DNA of 64,000 nucleotides from Charina bottae. Lineage: Eukaryota; Chordata; Lepidosauria; Squamata; Charinaidae. Shown piece by piece: positions 44,263 to 57,365 of this stretch. Position numbers and translations under genes: made by a program. A model generated the notes under the pieces. The model was given only the letters and a program-made list of their open reading frames with translations, made no database searches and had not been told where the DNA came from. Each line of letters starts with the position of its first letter. Position 1 is the stretch's first letter. Location: the NCBI GenBank assembly GCA_023362775.1, contig JALMGJ010000025.1:9277501-9341500 (forward strand), in the 5' to 3' direction.

Positions 44263-45900
44263 AGGTTCTTATTTCAGTCTGCTCTGTCCAATCTGAGCAA
44301 AAGGACTTCAAGTGGCTTTAATTGACTAAAATCAAGTGTCTAGATGAAAAAAGTACCTGATAGGCACACAAATTTTTTTTTTAATTGTTGGCTTACACTA
44401 ATTGTTCCAAAAGATGTTTTGAATATTTATTTCAGGGGCCTTGCCAGATGTTTTGCTTGATTATTTTGAAGGATCCATGACTGTCTCCAGATTTACAACT
44501 GATCAGTGTTTGATACTGTTCAAACTCTGCTCCAATTGCTCTTTAGTTTAATCTAGAAAATTTCTACATTAATTTCTCAATTGACATAGGGATGATATGC
44601 TAATTTGTGGCCAGTTTTGGTTTTTATTTTTGTCTTCCTTAGAGGTTACTAAACACGATGTAGTAGGGAGGATCAAACTAAAACAGGGAGACAAGGCCCC
44701 AAATGCTGATTTGTTTGCAATCCTACTTGCATGCACTTAGAAATAAGCCATTTATAAACTTCAGGCTTTAAACTGTTCACTACTGTATTTGGAAGTTTAT
44801 TACTTTGATATAGTATATAATAAAATATTGGTATGTAAGGGAACATATAAATATCTACCTAGAATGCATACATAACATACAGGTTCTAATTTTCTGAGAA
44901 ATCATATTTGAAATTTGGATTCTAAGTGCCCCAATAGAAACATAGATATTTTAATATCTTAATAACAATCTCAGTGGTTTGTCAAATACAGGAGAGGATA
45001 TACAATATGTGTCAGATTGTGCTATTAATTGTAAAGTTCAGTGGAGAAACTTGTCAGTCATTAGCTTTGAATCTTATTTACTTCAAATAATTGATATTCT
45101 AAAAAGTTTTGTAAAAGCAATGAATAGCAACTGGGCAAGTTATGATGTGAAGATGTAAGAATGTAAGATTTGCTTAAATATAATGAGAGAAAAGCAGAAA
45201 AACATTTTGTACCTCGATTCTTCTTTCAAGTATATTTTATTATATAGTCCCAGGGGACTCTGGGCGGTTTATTTTCCTCTTCTATATGTTAAATATGTTA
45301 AATGTTCCTAGGATTTTACAAAGTGGCTCTGCTCTGGTCAAGGGATCATTTTGATCCAAACCATTGGAACAACCCCATTGCAGTCAGTGCTTTTAATAAG
45401 ATGCAAGAGGTGTTTCAAATCAAAGCATTCACTGGAGCTGTCTTAGTCAGGTTGGTCACTTGACTGCACAGGAAAGGTGCTTCAGTCAAATCTTTGCTAA
45501 ACTGAAGTTGTGCCTTCAAAGCCCTACGCAGCTCTGTCATGCCCCAAATGAGGAAAAAGATAAGAAACTAAATAACAGAGGGAAACAGGTTGAAGGGACT
45601 TCAGCAACAATTGTCCATAGGTTTCACTGCATGCTTCTTTACAAAGTCTCAGGGATTCCCCACATTCACCTCTAAAGCTCAAATGGTGTAAATTATGATT
45701 ATGAATTATTGCACAGTCCATTTATGCACCATCATTTGGTCATAATATTTTTCTATAACTCATTTACTTCACCAGCCTTACACAATTCAAAGGTCTAAGA
45801 AAAATGGAAATAAATGAGTACACATTATGCATACTCACTCATACACACACATATACATCTAACTAATAAATAAATAAAACACTAGTATTTGTACATGTAC
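44263..45900. other. Unique sequence with a small LINE-tail remnant
   Basis: 45,205-45,275 (TATTTTATTATATAGTCCC, then GGACTCTGGGCGGTTTA) looks like an antisense L2/CR1 3' end. The remainder has nothing recognisable. Confidence 0.35.
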
Positions 45901-46156
45901 CTTGATTGATTGTCCTTACCTATAAATATGGTTGAGAAAATAGATGTTACAAGCAAAATTGGGGCCATATCCCCTTCCTCTCTGTCTTTCAGATGTGACC
46001 AGGATCAGACACAGCTCCTCTCTTTGCTTAATCCTATCAGATCCAAATTGACCCTCCCTGCCTCCATTCAAAGCTTCCTGCAATCCCATCTGAACCAAAG
46101 AATAGAAGCCTCCTCACCTGCTCACAGCACAATTAAAGGCAGCCCTAATAAGGGAA

Positions 46157-46515
46157 TTGTGACATAGTAACAAGGTAAGAAACCGCAACATTCCATCCTT
46201 ATTCAAGGACACGCTCCTGATGACCTCAACTCTCTCCCTCTTTAACAATGTACTCCTGAAAGTGCATTTTTGCCTAACAATGGAAATAACCCCAGATATA
46301 TGGACAAGGACCTGCCTAGCTTCCCCCAAAGTTGCAAACAAATGGGGTTCCTAGGATTTCCCACCCTGTGGCCCTCAAACTGTATATAGATCTTTGCTTT
46401 CCCATATTTGGGGGCTCCTTTCTCTTGCAAAGTTGGGACCCAAATATCATTTAATAAATGGTTGGTTATTCCTCCTCAGTGTTGGGCTCCGTTCTTCTGG
46501 ATTTTCCATGACAAG
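46157..46515 (+). mobile_element. Possible retroviral-type solo LTR
   Basis: Starts TGTGACATAGTAACAAGG and ends near TTTTCCATGACA, with promoter- and polyA-like elements in LTR order: TATATAG (46,382), GGGGGCTCC / GCAAAGTTGGGACCC (46,410-46,440), AATAAATGG (46,452), then a T/C-rich U5-like end. No matching target duplication was found and no gag, pol or env sequence is adjacent, so the boundaries and class are tentative. The pyrimidine-rich 45,950-46,140 might belong to U3. Confidence 0.4.
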
Positions 46516-47254
46516 CCTATATCAGATGTAGATTTAAAACTCACCAATTATTTCAAGTAGTTTTTCTTCCAATTGCACTGTAAATCACTGTGGATAGAAA
46601 AATCATGATGCCTTTGTACTCTCACATCAATATTCCATTTTTTGAAAAGCAATATGTGCAATGTGTATTATCCATAAGCTTTAGCTGCAATTTTTGGAAT
46701 GGAAAAATGCAAGTGGATTTATGTTCTGTTTGTGGGCTTTCTCTGAACTTTTGGCCGCTGTGGGGAACTGAATACTGGAACAAAATGGGCCTCCAGTTTG
46801 ATCTAGTCCAACAGTTATTTTCATTCTACCTTAAGCTGTACAGAAATGGAGCCACACACTGCAGCATAATATATGTGCACACTAGTTTGAATGAATACTG
46901 GAATCTAAATTCAGGAAAATTGTCTCTGATATATCACTGTCTCTCTACAAACTAAATCCTATGATTCTGAACACAAACATCTGGGAATAATTTAATATAG
47001 ATTCCCGATTCCTGCTCTAAAAAAAGAACAAGTTTTAATGTTTTTTAAAAATCAAAAACTTATCAAATGAGAATGACCTTGGAAACTGCTCAGACTCAGA
47101 CCTTGGAAACTGCTCAGATTTTTTAATTATATGGACTTTCCAACCATCACATCATGATGCAGAGGTTTCTCTTAATCTCTGAGAGTTTAGCATCCATAAT
47201 TGTTTGGCACATATATCAGCATATTCATCTCAGATGTTGTTTTATCTGGGTCCA

Positions 47255-47712
47255 ATTCAAGGTTATCACCTTGAAAGCCCTACATGGCTCGGGGCCAGGT
47301 TATTTGAAGGACCGGCTCACCCCAATCACATCTTCCCGGCCCACCAGAGCAGGGAGGCAGGGTATGCTGCAGGTCCTATCAATGAGGAAAGTGTATCTAG
47401 TGGGACCAAGAAAAAGGGCTTTCTCCATGGTGGCTCCCTCCCTATGGAATATCATTCCCCCAGAGAAAATATTGGCCCCCACCTTGCTCCTTTTCCAGAA
47501 GGCCCTGAAGACATGGTTTTGTCAGTGGGCTTGGGGACCCCAGGTTGATTCGGACCTAATCAAGTCATTAATTTGAGAGTGTTTGTTACCACTGTGGGAG
47601 ATGGGGGCTTATTGGTTTTTTTGTATTATGGATTTTAATTTTGTAAGCTGCCTGGAGTCACCATCTGTGGGTTGGGCAGCCGTATAAATTTGTTAAATAA
47701 ATAAATAAAAGA
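47255..47712 (+). pseudogene. L2-like LINE C-terminus and 3' end
   Basis: The open frame encodes LKALHGSGPGYLKDRLTPI, SSRPTRAGRQGMLQVLSMRK, GPRKRAFSMVAPSLWNIIPP and LLLFQKALKTWFCQWAWG. It is an uninterrupted tail of an L2-clade reverse transcriptase, closely related to the antisense fragment at 43,795-44,262. The 3' UTR ends GTAAGCTGCCTGGAGTC, GGGCAGCCGTATAAATTTG and AAATAAATAAATAAA. The chimeric SINE at 5,452 carries a related terminus, and this LINE type is the likely donor of its machinery. Confidence 0.8.
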
Positions 47713-48954
47713 ACAATTCTCCTCCCACCTCTTGCCAACAGGTGTTATGGAATCTAAGTGTCTCTTATTCATCAAAATCTGTTCTCCAGTTTCCTGAATG
47801 TATTTTTCTCCCAGGAAAGAGATTTCCATTTTCTACCTCATCTTCAGGCTGCTTTAGCACTTCTTTTGAACTTCTTTTGGTGGTGAGATTGAGCTTTCTT
47901 GATGATTGCAAAATGGCCTGAGTGCTTTATTTCTTTTTTCCTTCTTTATATTAGTTATCTCTGTGTAGCCTCCCCAGCTACCATACTTTTTTTCATCTGA
48001 AAAAGCCCCACGGGAAAAATTACATGACATTTTGCCCTGTATTTTAATTGAATTACAGTAAGTCAAGAAGACTGCAGGCCATCAAAGAGATGGCTGTACA
48101 ATAAAATAGAAAGCTGTCAGAGGCACTCATGTCACAATGAAATAAACTTGAAAAATCTAATCTCCATTCAGGAGATGACTGATTTTTAAAAAAATTCCTA
48201 CCAAACTGAATGAGAAAGGGACAAAAAGTAGAAAAAGTTATGAACACAGTAAGAGAGGGAAGCCCTCTCCTCTTTCTGCTTTTTTTTTTCTCCCTACAAA
48301 AAGACAAGACACTTCTTCGGGCACTATCAGTTTAGCAGGATTCTGTAATATATTAACATTATTGCAAATTGAAAATATTGTTGATTCATCATCAGGGGAA
48401 GGAAAAGTTTTCAGATAGCAGAACTAGGGCAAAACAATATGTTATGTGAGGGTTCTTCAGTCCTCTGTTTCCTTAGTTTAACAGGGAAAAAAAGGATATT
48501 TGTAAGGAGAATTATGATGGGAATGTTACTGAACATGTCCTATGGCTGCCAGTTCTTCCCTGCATAATATGCTCCTTTTAAAACCCTTTTTAAATTATTA
48601 TTCCTGGATGTAAAGTAAATGGTCAGGAGGTTTATTACTGAGAATACACACATTTGAATTTGCCTATATAAATCATACATTCTAATATTTAGAAAGCTTT
48701 TGATTTGTCATTTTAAAAAGTACACGGCATCATATATTACCACTGAAATATAGTATGACATGTTTACATATATTGCATCACATACCATCAAGGACTTTTG
48801 ATCTGAATTGTTTTACACACATTGTACCATTTTCAACCATTAATGTTTAAACAACCCAGATATATAGCTCTATCCTTGACAAAAGTTTTAGAGTGGATGT
48901 TCTACTATTGAACTACAGCCTCCATGCAAAGTTAAAATAGTAAAACAGACATGT
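47713..48954. other. No recognisable feature
   Basis: AT-rich unique-looking sequence. Confidence 0.5.
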
Positions 48955-48964
48955 ACAATAGAAA

Positions 48965-49303
48965 GGGGCGTGGTGGCTCAGGGGGTAAAACGCCAGGCTT
49001 GTCTATCGGAAGATCGCATGTTTGGAGGTTTGAATCCCTAGCCCCGTGTGACGGAGGGAGCTCCCGCACTCGCCCCAGCTCTTGCCAACCTAGCAATTTG
49101 AAAGCATGCAAATGCAAGTAGATTAATAGGTACCAATTTGGTAGGTAGGTAACAGCATTCCACGTGAGTCATGCCGGCCACATGACCCTGGAAGCGTCTT
49201 CGGACAACGCTGGCTCTTCGGCTAAGAAACGGAGATGAGCACCAGCCCCTAGAGTCGGACACGACTGCACAAATGTGCGGGGGGAAACTTTACCTTTACC
49301 TTT
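48965..49303 (+). mobile_element. Sauria-type SINE
   Basis: Reads forward: GGGGCGTGGTGGCTCAGG head, GGTTTGAATCCC B box, GAGCTCCCGCACTCGCC, CTAGCAATTTGAAAGC, GCCACATGACC, GGAGATGAGCACC, GTCGGACACGACTG and CTTTACCTTTACC. Target duplication ACAATAGAAA/ACAGTAGAAA (48,955-48,964 and 49,304-49,313, one mismatch). Intact RNA polymerase III A- and B-box-like words are present, so it may once have been transcribed; it is not a functional tRNA gene. Confidence 0.9.
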
Positions 49304-49967
49304 ACAGTAGAAAAGGTTGTGACTTCATAAGATGAGGCATTTTATTTTTTAAGGAATCATGTAGGGAAAAAAGCAGATATGTAAAGCTGAGCATATTAGA
49401 AATATTTTATTTATGAAGATGTATGAATTTTATACACTAACACACAACATCTAAAATCCATCTGTAAATTGTGTTAGCCCAACTTGAATTATTCCTGAAT
49501 GATATCTGTGTAAATGACGAAAGCATCAGGCCAGTACTCTTTATGTAAAAGTGACACTTTAAGACTGGGATTGAAGTAATTTGTATATTACTGATTTGGA
49601 CCTTTTTGCTACTTTTTCTACTGGCAATTCAACTTATTTGCTATAGTTTTTTGAAAACATTACTAAGAGGAGAGCAATGTTAGACATGAATCAAATCAAC
49701 TCTACTGGCATCAGAGATGTAAGGTCAACATCTTTACTGTAGGCAAATATTTTACAGTGTAGAAGGTCAGATAAAAATGGCCATAAAGTTGGTTATAATG
49801 AAATTTTCAGAATATGAATAGTACTACTAAAAACAACGTTCCATTGTTATCCCCGTTGTCACACTGGCTTACATTCCACCAGAATAAGGCTGGTAGATTT
49901 AGAAAGAGGCACAGCCTGTGGCCTCACAGCTACCTATGGCTTCCCAAAGTTTGGTCTAGTGGTTAAG

Positions 49968-50211
49968 GAGCCAGTTTGGTCTAGTGGTTAAGGCAATGGG
50001 CTAGAAACCAGGAGACTGAGAGTTCTAGTCCCACCTTAGGCATGAAAGCTGGCTGGGTGACCTTGGGCCAGTCGCTCTCTCTCAGCCCAACTCACCTCAC
50101 AGGGTTGTTGTTGTGGGGAAAATAGGAGGAGGAAGGAGTATTAGGTATGTTCACCGCCTTGAGTTATTTATAAAAATAATAAAGGCAGGATAGAAAATAA
50201 ATAAAATAAAA
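49968..50211 (+). mobile_element. CORE-SINE with duplicated head
   Basis: Same subfamily as 3,791-4,055: GGTCTAGTGGTTAAGG head, GTTCTAGTCCC B box, GGGTGACCTTGGGCCAGTC core, AGGGTTGTTGTTGTGGGG, CCGCCTTGAGTTATTTATAA and an A-rich tail. Just upstream (49,949-49,967) the first bases of the head (AGTTTGGTCTAGTGGTTAAGG) occur once more, a small tandem duplication of the promoter end. Confidence 0.82.
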
Positions 50212-50214
50212 AAG

Positions 50215-53010
50215 GTCTGAGAATACTCCAGTAGATACAACTAAATTTTAATGGTTACTTGAACAAAAGGGAAAATCATTGCATACATGGGTAATCATGT
50301 TTATTTATTTAATTAATTCAATTAATTAAAGTGAAACATGAAAAATATTGTGCAGCTCTGTTTTACATTGTTCCTGGATGCTCTCACTGTAACTGTATCC
50401 AGGAAAACTTTCAATTGGGGTTGTTTAGGACACCAATTGTCCATTATGATGGATTATTGTCATGCAGGCCTTGATGTGCTAGTACAGAATACAACTGTCC
50501 ATCCACAGAACTAATCTGAATCTCCTAATTATCAGCAAAATACTGGGGTCATTTGATGGCTTCTTTAAAAGCTCTAAAATAACTTAGATTTTTGTTCCTT
50601 TCTTTCTTAACCCTCCAAATGCCAATTAAAGCTCAGATAGAATATTGATTGTTTTGAGGCTATTTTTATACTGCTTCAATACTTTTAATTTAATTATCAG
50701 GAAGCCCATCAGACTATCTTGTATATACTATAAGGAAGGACTACAGTATCTAAATCTGGGAGAAAATAATCAGGCTCATTCCTTGAAAGATGTTTGTTGT
50801 TTAGATATGAACATCTCCCTTAGAACTGGTGATAGAAAATGTGAACGCATCAGATGAGAGCTAAAGATGATAGAATATGTATTCCTCTTGTTTGCTTACT
50901 CTTGGAAAAGTTTGAATAGGTTCATGCTGAAGATTTCTTTTTTCTTTTTCCCATTGGGACTGAGCTGCTTTAAACTACTTGCTATACTGTAGTTCTTCTT
51001 ATAGCATCTGAAACATTATCTTTAGCTTGGGTAAACTGTTTGCTAATGGGCAATGAACCATCAGATGATTCCCGAAGGAACTGAAGCAGATATTGTATAA
51101 TCAATATTCAAGCAGAGAAATACTGGCTCCCAATTTTCTGTTTCGGTGTATGTGCCTTGTGGAGTTATAAAGCAGATGCAGCTACACATCTTGTACAAGG
51201 AGAGCTAAACATATTTGGTCTAAAAAAATGTAAGCAGTAGCACCTAACATTATGATAATGGTTCGAGTAAGTAACAATCATAGTGTTCCAAGAGAGCAGA
51301 CTAATTTGATATTACAGTTAATATACCTAGAAAATCCCATTTCTGTATCTTTCTAACACCAGAGTGTAAACAAGAACCTAAACCAGGACAGACTTACTGT
51401 ATGCTTATGTAGGCTTCTTGTTTTTGATTTCCTTTTATTCCCTCAGCAATTTTGCAACTGGGGCGGAATCAGAAACCTATAGAGAGAAGAAGCTTAGCAT
51501 ATACAGAAGATGTTGGAATATACCTCCCTGTGATTTTCAATGAGTTGCAGGCTGTTTGAATTCTATTGGGTGCCTGATAATCCATACACTGTTCTCAATC
51601 AAATCTTTGCCAAGCTCCAAATTACCTAGCTTCAGCAGTTATATTCATGCTTTTTCTACCATTCTCTGAATTGGTTATATGTCCTTTTGGTGCTGTATAG
51701 TCCTTCCAATGACTAGAGTTCTGCCTACAGTGAATGCCAGTATGGAACTTGGGGTTTGATTGATCATATGTTCCTTTTACACATTTCTTTGAAAGCATGT
51801 CCCTGTGCTATTTTCAATAGATCTGACCGGTGTGGCCCTGCCAACTTGATATATAACTATCTGCAGTAGCCATTGCATGGAATGTGCACTTGAAGGTATG
51901 TTGAGTGATGCTTCACTTGACCAAGTGGATGAGAGAATAAAGCATGGTACAGCTCTCAATAGATTTCATCGCAAGTGATGGTATTAAAGTAGAAAAGGGT
52001 TGGGAAGTCACCTGGGGAGGTTTGCTTGCACTAAGTGCTGTTATTTATAGTAAGAGGAAATTGACATTTTATATGTCTTTGTTCCTTATTTTTCCCCTGA
52101 ATTCAGCCATGGGAATGAAACTGTGTCAGCCTGGTTGATATGTTCAATCAAGAAAAGTAAATTTTTGCTAAAGTTGAATATTGTATGTAAAGTGAAGCTA
52201 TCACACTGTGCTGTTGATTCGGAACAAAGGTAGCTTATAAACAGAAGCTCGTAAGTTGGTTGTCTGTTATTTAAAACTTAGTTTTCATTCTTTTAATAGA
52301 AAGTTAAATACACACTACTTCATTCTTTCAGTTTATGTGTAACACAAAAAAGTGGAATTCCAATTCCAGGAGAACGTAAGCAGCCTATCATGGGATTTGA
52401 ATCGTAGTGCTAGACCAAACTTAAATTGTCAAACAGATTTAATTTACACTTCCCAGAATAATCTGCTTAATAACTTCTACTTTTAAATTAAAAAGCAAAC
52501 AAAGCCTGAAAAAAAGATTATAAAACCAAAGATTATTAGGATAAAATAGATCCCATCTGTGTAGATAATACTTAATAATAGAAGCAAGGGAGCATATTCT
52601 GCAATGAATGTAGATTTGTAACCATGGACTATGTTGTAAACTCATGAATGGATAAAAAATAATAAAGAGAAAAAATCCTCTTTTTCAATATCATTATTAG
52701 AATTATTGTAATTAGTGAATTATCTGTATAACAATAATTTTATTTATATTCAGAATGAGGCTACACATTTAATCTATCTGATTTCCAATGTTTAACAATA
52801 ACAAAAATACTCCCCCCTACCCCCAAATTGTTGAAGTAAAGCTTTTGTTAAAACCAGGAGTTATTTTGGGGAAGAAAAGTCTGTGTGCTTGATTCTGGTG
52901 TTGAAAATAAATTCCTGAGCTGAGTAAGGTATCCTGTTTCTTAATTGTAAATTCATGCAACATTCCCCCCCCCCCGCAGCTATTATGCTACACTTGGCAA
53001 GGATTTAGTT
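50215..53010. other. No recognisable feature
   Basis: AT-rich unique-looking sequence, ending in a C-run (52,965-52,976). No gene or element recognised. Confidence 0.5.
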
Positions 53011-53016
53011 ATGCAG

Positions 53017-55417
53017 CATGCAGCCCTGAACAGCTAGTAATGTGGCCCCAAAAATCATGAACTTTTAACATTATTTTGCAATTTTCTTCATGACTCGATC
53101 GTGCGGTGCTCGAGCGCGGACTGCGTAGGTAGAAACAATTGAACGCTGTGTAGGGGAGGGGGCAGTGCAGTGCTAACACCGCCACGGCCCACTACATACG
53201 TCAGCTTGTGGTGACTTGGCATTATATATAATATTTCAACCTACCTACACGTGTTCTGTGACAACAGGCATTTATTGTTATTATTATTAAGTAGACATGT
53301 AAGTTTTCTTATTTGATTATTAAACTTTGCTTTGTTTATTTGCCTACCTAACAATTCACGATGGGCTTGTTGTGTCATTTCTTTAAAAAAATATTTATTC
53401 CTAAATAAATTTATTCCAGCATGGCTTCAACATCGTTTCAACAGAAAACAGAACTCAAAAAAAAGAAAAGAAAAAAAGAAAAATCGTGGATGAAGGAAGT
53501 ATATTCAATGAAAAATGGAAAGATGGGTACTTCTTTGTCGAGACAAATACTAAGGTACTATGCTTAATTTGTAGGGGAAATGTGTCAGTTTTCAAAGACT
53601 ACAATCTGAAAAGGCATTATACAGAAAAACATGCTGCCAAATTCAAAGCGTATCAAGGAATTTGTCGTAAAGACAAATTAGTGGAACTGAAAAAAAGTCT
53701 GTCGTCTCAACAATTTTTTTAAAAAAAGTCAAAACTCAAAAGGACTCTATTATAAAAGCTAGTTATTTGGTAGCAAATCTGACTGCAAAAAAATCAAAAC
53801 CATTTACCAATGGTGAGTTTATTAAGCAATGTATGGAAAGCGTGGCAGATATAATTGTTCCTGATAAAAAAAGTGATTTTTCTAAGATCAGTGTGTCTCA
53901 CCAGACTATAGCCAGGTGAATTGAAGAATTAGGAAAATCTATCGAAAGAGGTTTGAAGAGTAAAGCTGCTAATTTCAAATTTTATGCTTTGGCGATGGAT
54001 GAAAGTACTGATGCTACAGATATGGCTAAACTTGCCATTTTTATTAGAGGTATTGATAATGAATATAACGTTACTGAAGAAATGGCTTCTTTGGTGCCAT
54101 TAAAAAACACAACTAAATCTCTCGATTTGTACGAAGCAGTAAAAATGACATTAAAGCAATTTTCTTTAACCATTGTCAACATATCTGGTATATCTACTGA
54201 TGGCGCCCTGGCGATGGTTGGTAAAAGCGAGGGACATACAAAATTGATAGAAGACAGTGCAAGTGCCACCAGCAACTCACATTTGATGAAGTATCACTGC
54301 ATTCTACACCAAGAAAATTTATGCGCGAAAGCTTTAAAAATGGATAATGTCATGCAAATTGTCATCAAAGCAGTGAATTTCATAAGGGCCAAGGGATTGA
54401 ATCATCGCCAATTCCAGGAGTTCTTTAAAAGTTTGGATGCTGATTATGGGGACATCATTTACTTTTCTGAAGTAAGGTGGCTAAGTCGGGGTAAAATGCT
54501 GAAAAGATTTTATTATTTGCGAAATTAAATCAAATCGTTTATGGAACCAAAAAGAAAATTGGTGCCAGAACTTGAAGATGAAAAATGGCTCACAGATTTA
54601 GCATTTTTGGTGGATTTGATCACTCATTTCAATGAGTTAAACATGCGTCTTCAAAGTGAAAACCAACTTATCACTGCAGTGTTTCAAACCATAACAGTGT
54701 TTGAAATGAAACTTAAAGTATGGCAGGCTCAAGTTATGGAAAATAATTTTATACATTTTAATACATTGGCTAAACACAGTCCTGTGAACAGCAAGAAATA
54801 TGCAGTCTTGCTTTTTGGTTTGATACAGGGATTTGAGAACAGGTTTCAAGATTTCTGGAAAAATCATCAAGACTTTGGTATATTTTTGACTCCATTTTCA
54901 GTCGACATAACTACATTACCTCCAAATTTTCAAATGGAATGTATAGAGTTGCAATCAGACATTCAACTCAAAGAAAAATTTGATCATGTCTCTCTACTGG
55001 ACTTTTATAAGACGTATCTTCCCAGAGAAAAATATCCCTCACTTCACAATCACGCCTTATTCATGGCATCGCTTTTTGGCAGCACGTACATTTGTGAGCA
55101 ACTATTTTCAAGGATGAAGCACACAAAGAGTAAAATTAGAATTAAAATTTCTGATGAGCACCTTGAGAATTCACTGAGAATTGCAACCACTTTCATCGAA
55201 CCAGACATTGATGTATTAGTTTCACAAAAACAAGGTCAAATATCCCACTAGTATTATGTTGCCCTCTTTTTCTAAATTTTATAATAAAAAATATTTAAAA
55301 ATCAATGAAGTTTTATTACTTATATACATTAACTATATTATATACTTTATGTGCGGCCCAAGACAATTCCTCTTCACTCAATGTGGCCCAGGGAAGCCAA
55401 AAGGTTGGACACCCATG
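53017..55417 (+). mobile_element. hAT (Charlie/GTF2IRD2-type) autonomous element, 5' end damaged
   Basis: About 2.4 kb. The right terminus (55,352-55,417) is GCGGCCCAAGACAATTCC, TGTGGCCCAGGGAAGCC, AAGGTTGGACACCCATG, close to the MER30/Charlie-like ends I recall from mammals. The left side keeps a related inner part (CATGCAGCCC, AATGTGGCCCC at 53,020-53,047) but not the terminal bases, and no 8-bp duplication matching GTCTAAAG at the right flank was found on the left. A CpG-rich leader (53,095-53,200) precedes the transposase. Immobile as it stands. Confidence 0.8.
53421..55251 (+). pseudogene. hAT transposase with BED zinc finger, GTF2IRD2-like
   Basis: The presumed start (53,421, MASTSFQQK) is followed by a Lys-rich stretch, then a BED-type finger: LCLIC..., LKRHYTEKH (C-x2-C and H-x4-H; about 53,554-53,632). 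The catalytic part begins FKFYALAMDESTDATD (first acidic residue), with ISTDGALAMVG, YHCILHQENLCAK and EVRWLSRGK. The C-terminal dimerisation region is HALFMASLFGSTYICEQLFS, then KSKIRIKISDEHL. The domesticated vertebrate relative is the transposase part of GTF2IRD2. Lesions: frame changes in the A-runs near 53,465 and 53,725, TGA at 53,917, TAA at 54,526. The last 700 bases are open. Dead transposase. Confidence 0.88.
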
Positions 55418-55429
55418 GTCTAAAGTGAA

Positions 55430-57360
55430 GAGAATGGGCTGTTTCAGACTCACCAGCAAGTTCAGTGTAGATTTGACTTGGAACTTGATTCATAGCACAT
55501 TAATAGTGTTTCTAATTCAAAAAGCCATAAAGATACTGTATATCATAAATGCATCCAGCAGCCTTATGGCTGCTTTACAAATGGTATGCACAGAAATGCT
55601 CACTTGGGTCAAGTAGAACTCCTTGCTCTGGCATCATTGGTAAGAAATGCACATCAAGTCTCTTTTAGGGTTGTGTATACATTTACAATTTTGTTATTGC
55701 CAAAATGTTCAGTGGAGACGGGTTAGAACCACATTGGATCTGTTGTGACTACTTCCAATTCAGATATGCAATGGCTGGCTTCACACAATTAATTCAACTG
55801 TGTATCAATTACTTTGAAGTAAACACTCACCTGGCATAGCAAGGGGCAGGCAACCAAGGATCCTTCAGTCAAACAGAATGATCAAGTTGGTAGGAAGCAA
55901 TGGTATTACTTCTTGCTGGATGGCTTTTGTTGGCATGTATTTTTTTGCTCCATTTTGATTTTTTTTTTAAAGTTTATCCTGTTTTTAGCAGTTCCAGCCA
56001 TTAGTTCTAGGGGGAATACTTATCTCTGTGCCAGCAGGAGGAAGAGAGAGGTAAGCTTCTTTTAACCTTCTCTTTTGTGTTTGCACAATTCATCTGAGAA
56101 GGGGAGACTGATTTAATCCATACAATCCCAGGGATTCCTTGAACCTTTTCTAATGCACCTTGAACCTCACCTAGTTAAGTGTACCAGGTAAACAAGGCAA
56201 GTGTGTCTTTTCCAGTTCAAAACCCATGAGGTCAGTAGGTTGAACTGGGTCTGAAGACAATAAACAAAACCTGATTCTCTTTTGCTTATGAAAATGCAGA
56301 AGGCCAATTTAATTTACTGTCCCTGTTCACTTTTTCCATTTTTTTCTACTTTTCTGTGATAATTGTTATGTTGTTAATGCTTTATTATCTCACAAACTCT
56401 GATTAATTTGAATTAGTGGAGATTCGAGGGGCTCTAGGACACCAGAAGTGGCTCTGGAAAATACAGTCTTATTCTCCCTCCTTATTTGTGTTTATCAGCA
56501 AGCCTTTTCGACAGCCCTCAACCCTTACATATATTGGAGTATATTTCCACCATCTCCAGCCAGTAGGGCCATTGAAAACTGTGACAGTTGAAGCTGGAAA
56601 CAAACAGCCTGAGACCAGATCAGACCAGACCAGACCATTGCTCAAACATGTTGAAAGTGCCTTCCATATCCAAGGTCAAGAAACAAGTGGTAAGAAGTCC
56701 ATTACCATATAAGGAGAGAGATATGTAAGATTTAGCCTCATTCCAGTTATACAGCAGCCTGGAGTGCTAGTTTCTGACCTTCTTCATTATTAGCATTTCT
56801 TATATCTGCAGTAAAAGCAATTTAAATATTTGAGCTTTTCCTTGATTCCTCTGTTGTTAGCATTTGAGTGCTGTTCAGTTCTGGAGAGATTCATTGCTTA
56901 TGCCCTGCTTGAAGCTTTGATGGAAATCATGGTAGTTGTAGACCAACACATCTGAGAACATCTGGTTAGGGAAGACTGCTTGATATATAGAGCCCTGGCA
57001 ATTTTATAGTAGCATTTGGGGTTTAAATGTGGTTTATGTTGTTGTTCTTCACCAGTGGCAAGAGGATCCATGACAGTATAACATATGCTGTCCCTTTATA
57101 TGAAAAAGTAATGCTGTGCAGCTTATTAATGTGCCTTGCTTCAGGAGATGTGCTCAGCACAGCAGCAGTGAAAGGAAGCCCAATATTCCACAGAGAAACC
57201 CTTCAGCAAGATGAAAGGGTATAGCAAGAGGAGGAGGAGGAGAGGCAGACTCATACTGTATAGGAAGTGAACCTTGGAATAAGGAGTGGGGTACTACAAA
57301 TACTCCAGATTGTCCTTATTGTCACTTCTATGAAATATTGGAGGGAACGTTGGGTTTTTC
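55430..57360. other. No recognisable feature
   Basis: Unique-looking sequence with a short GAG run at 57,228-57,243. No coding similarity. Confidence 0.5.
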
Positions 57361-57365
57361 CCCCT

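Noticed and set aside
46590..46955. 121-codon plus-strand open frame as a gene
   Set aside because: No recognisable similarity and composition typical of non-coding flanks; unsupported.
48965..49040. Functional tRNA gene
   Set aside because: A and B boxes are present but the cloverleaf is degenerate and the sequence continues as a SINE with a target duplication.
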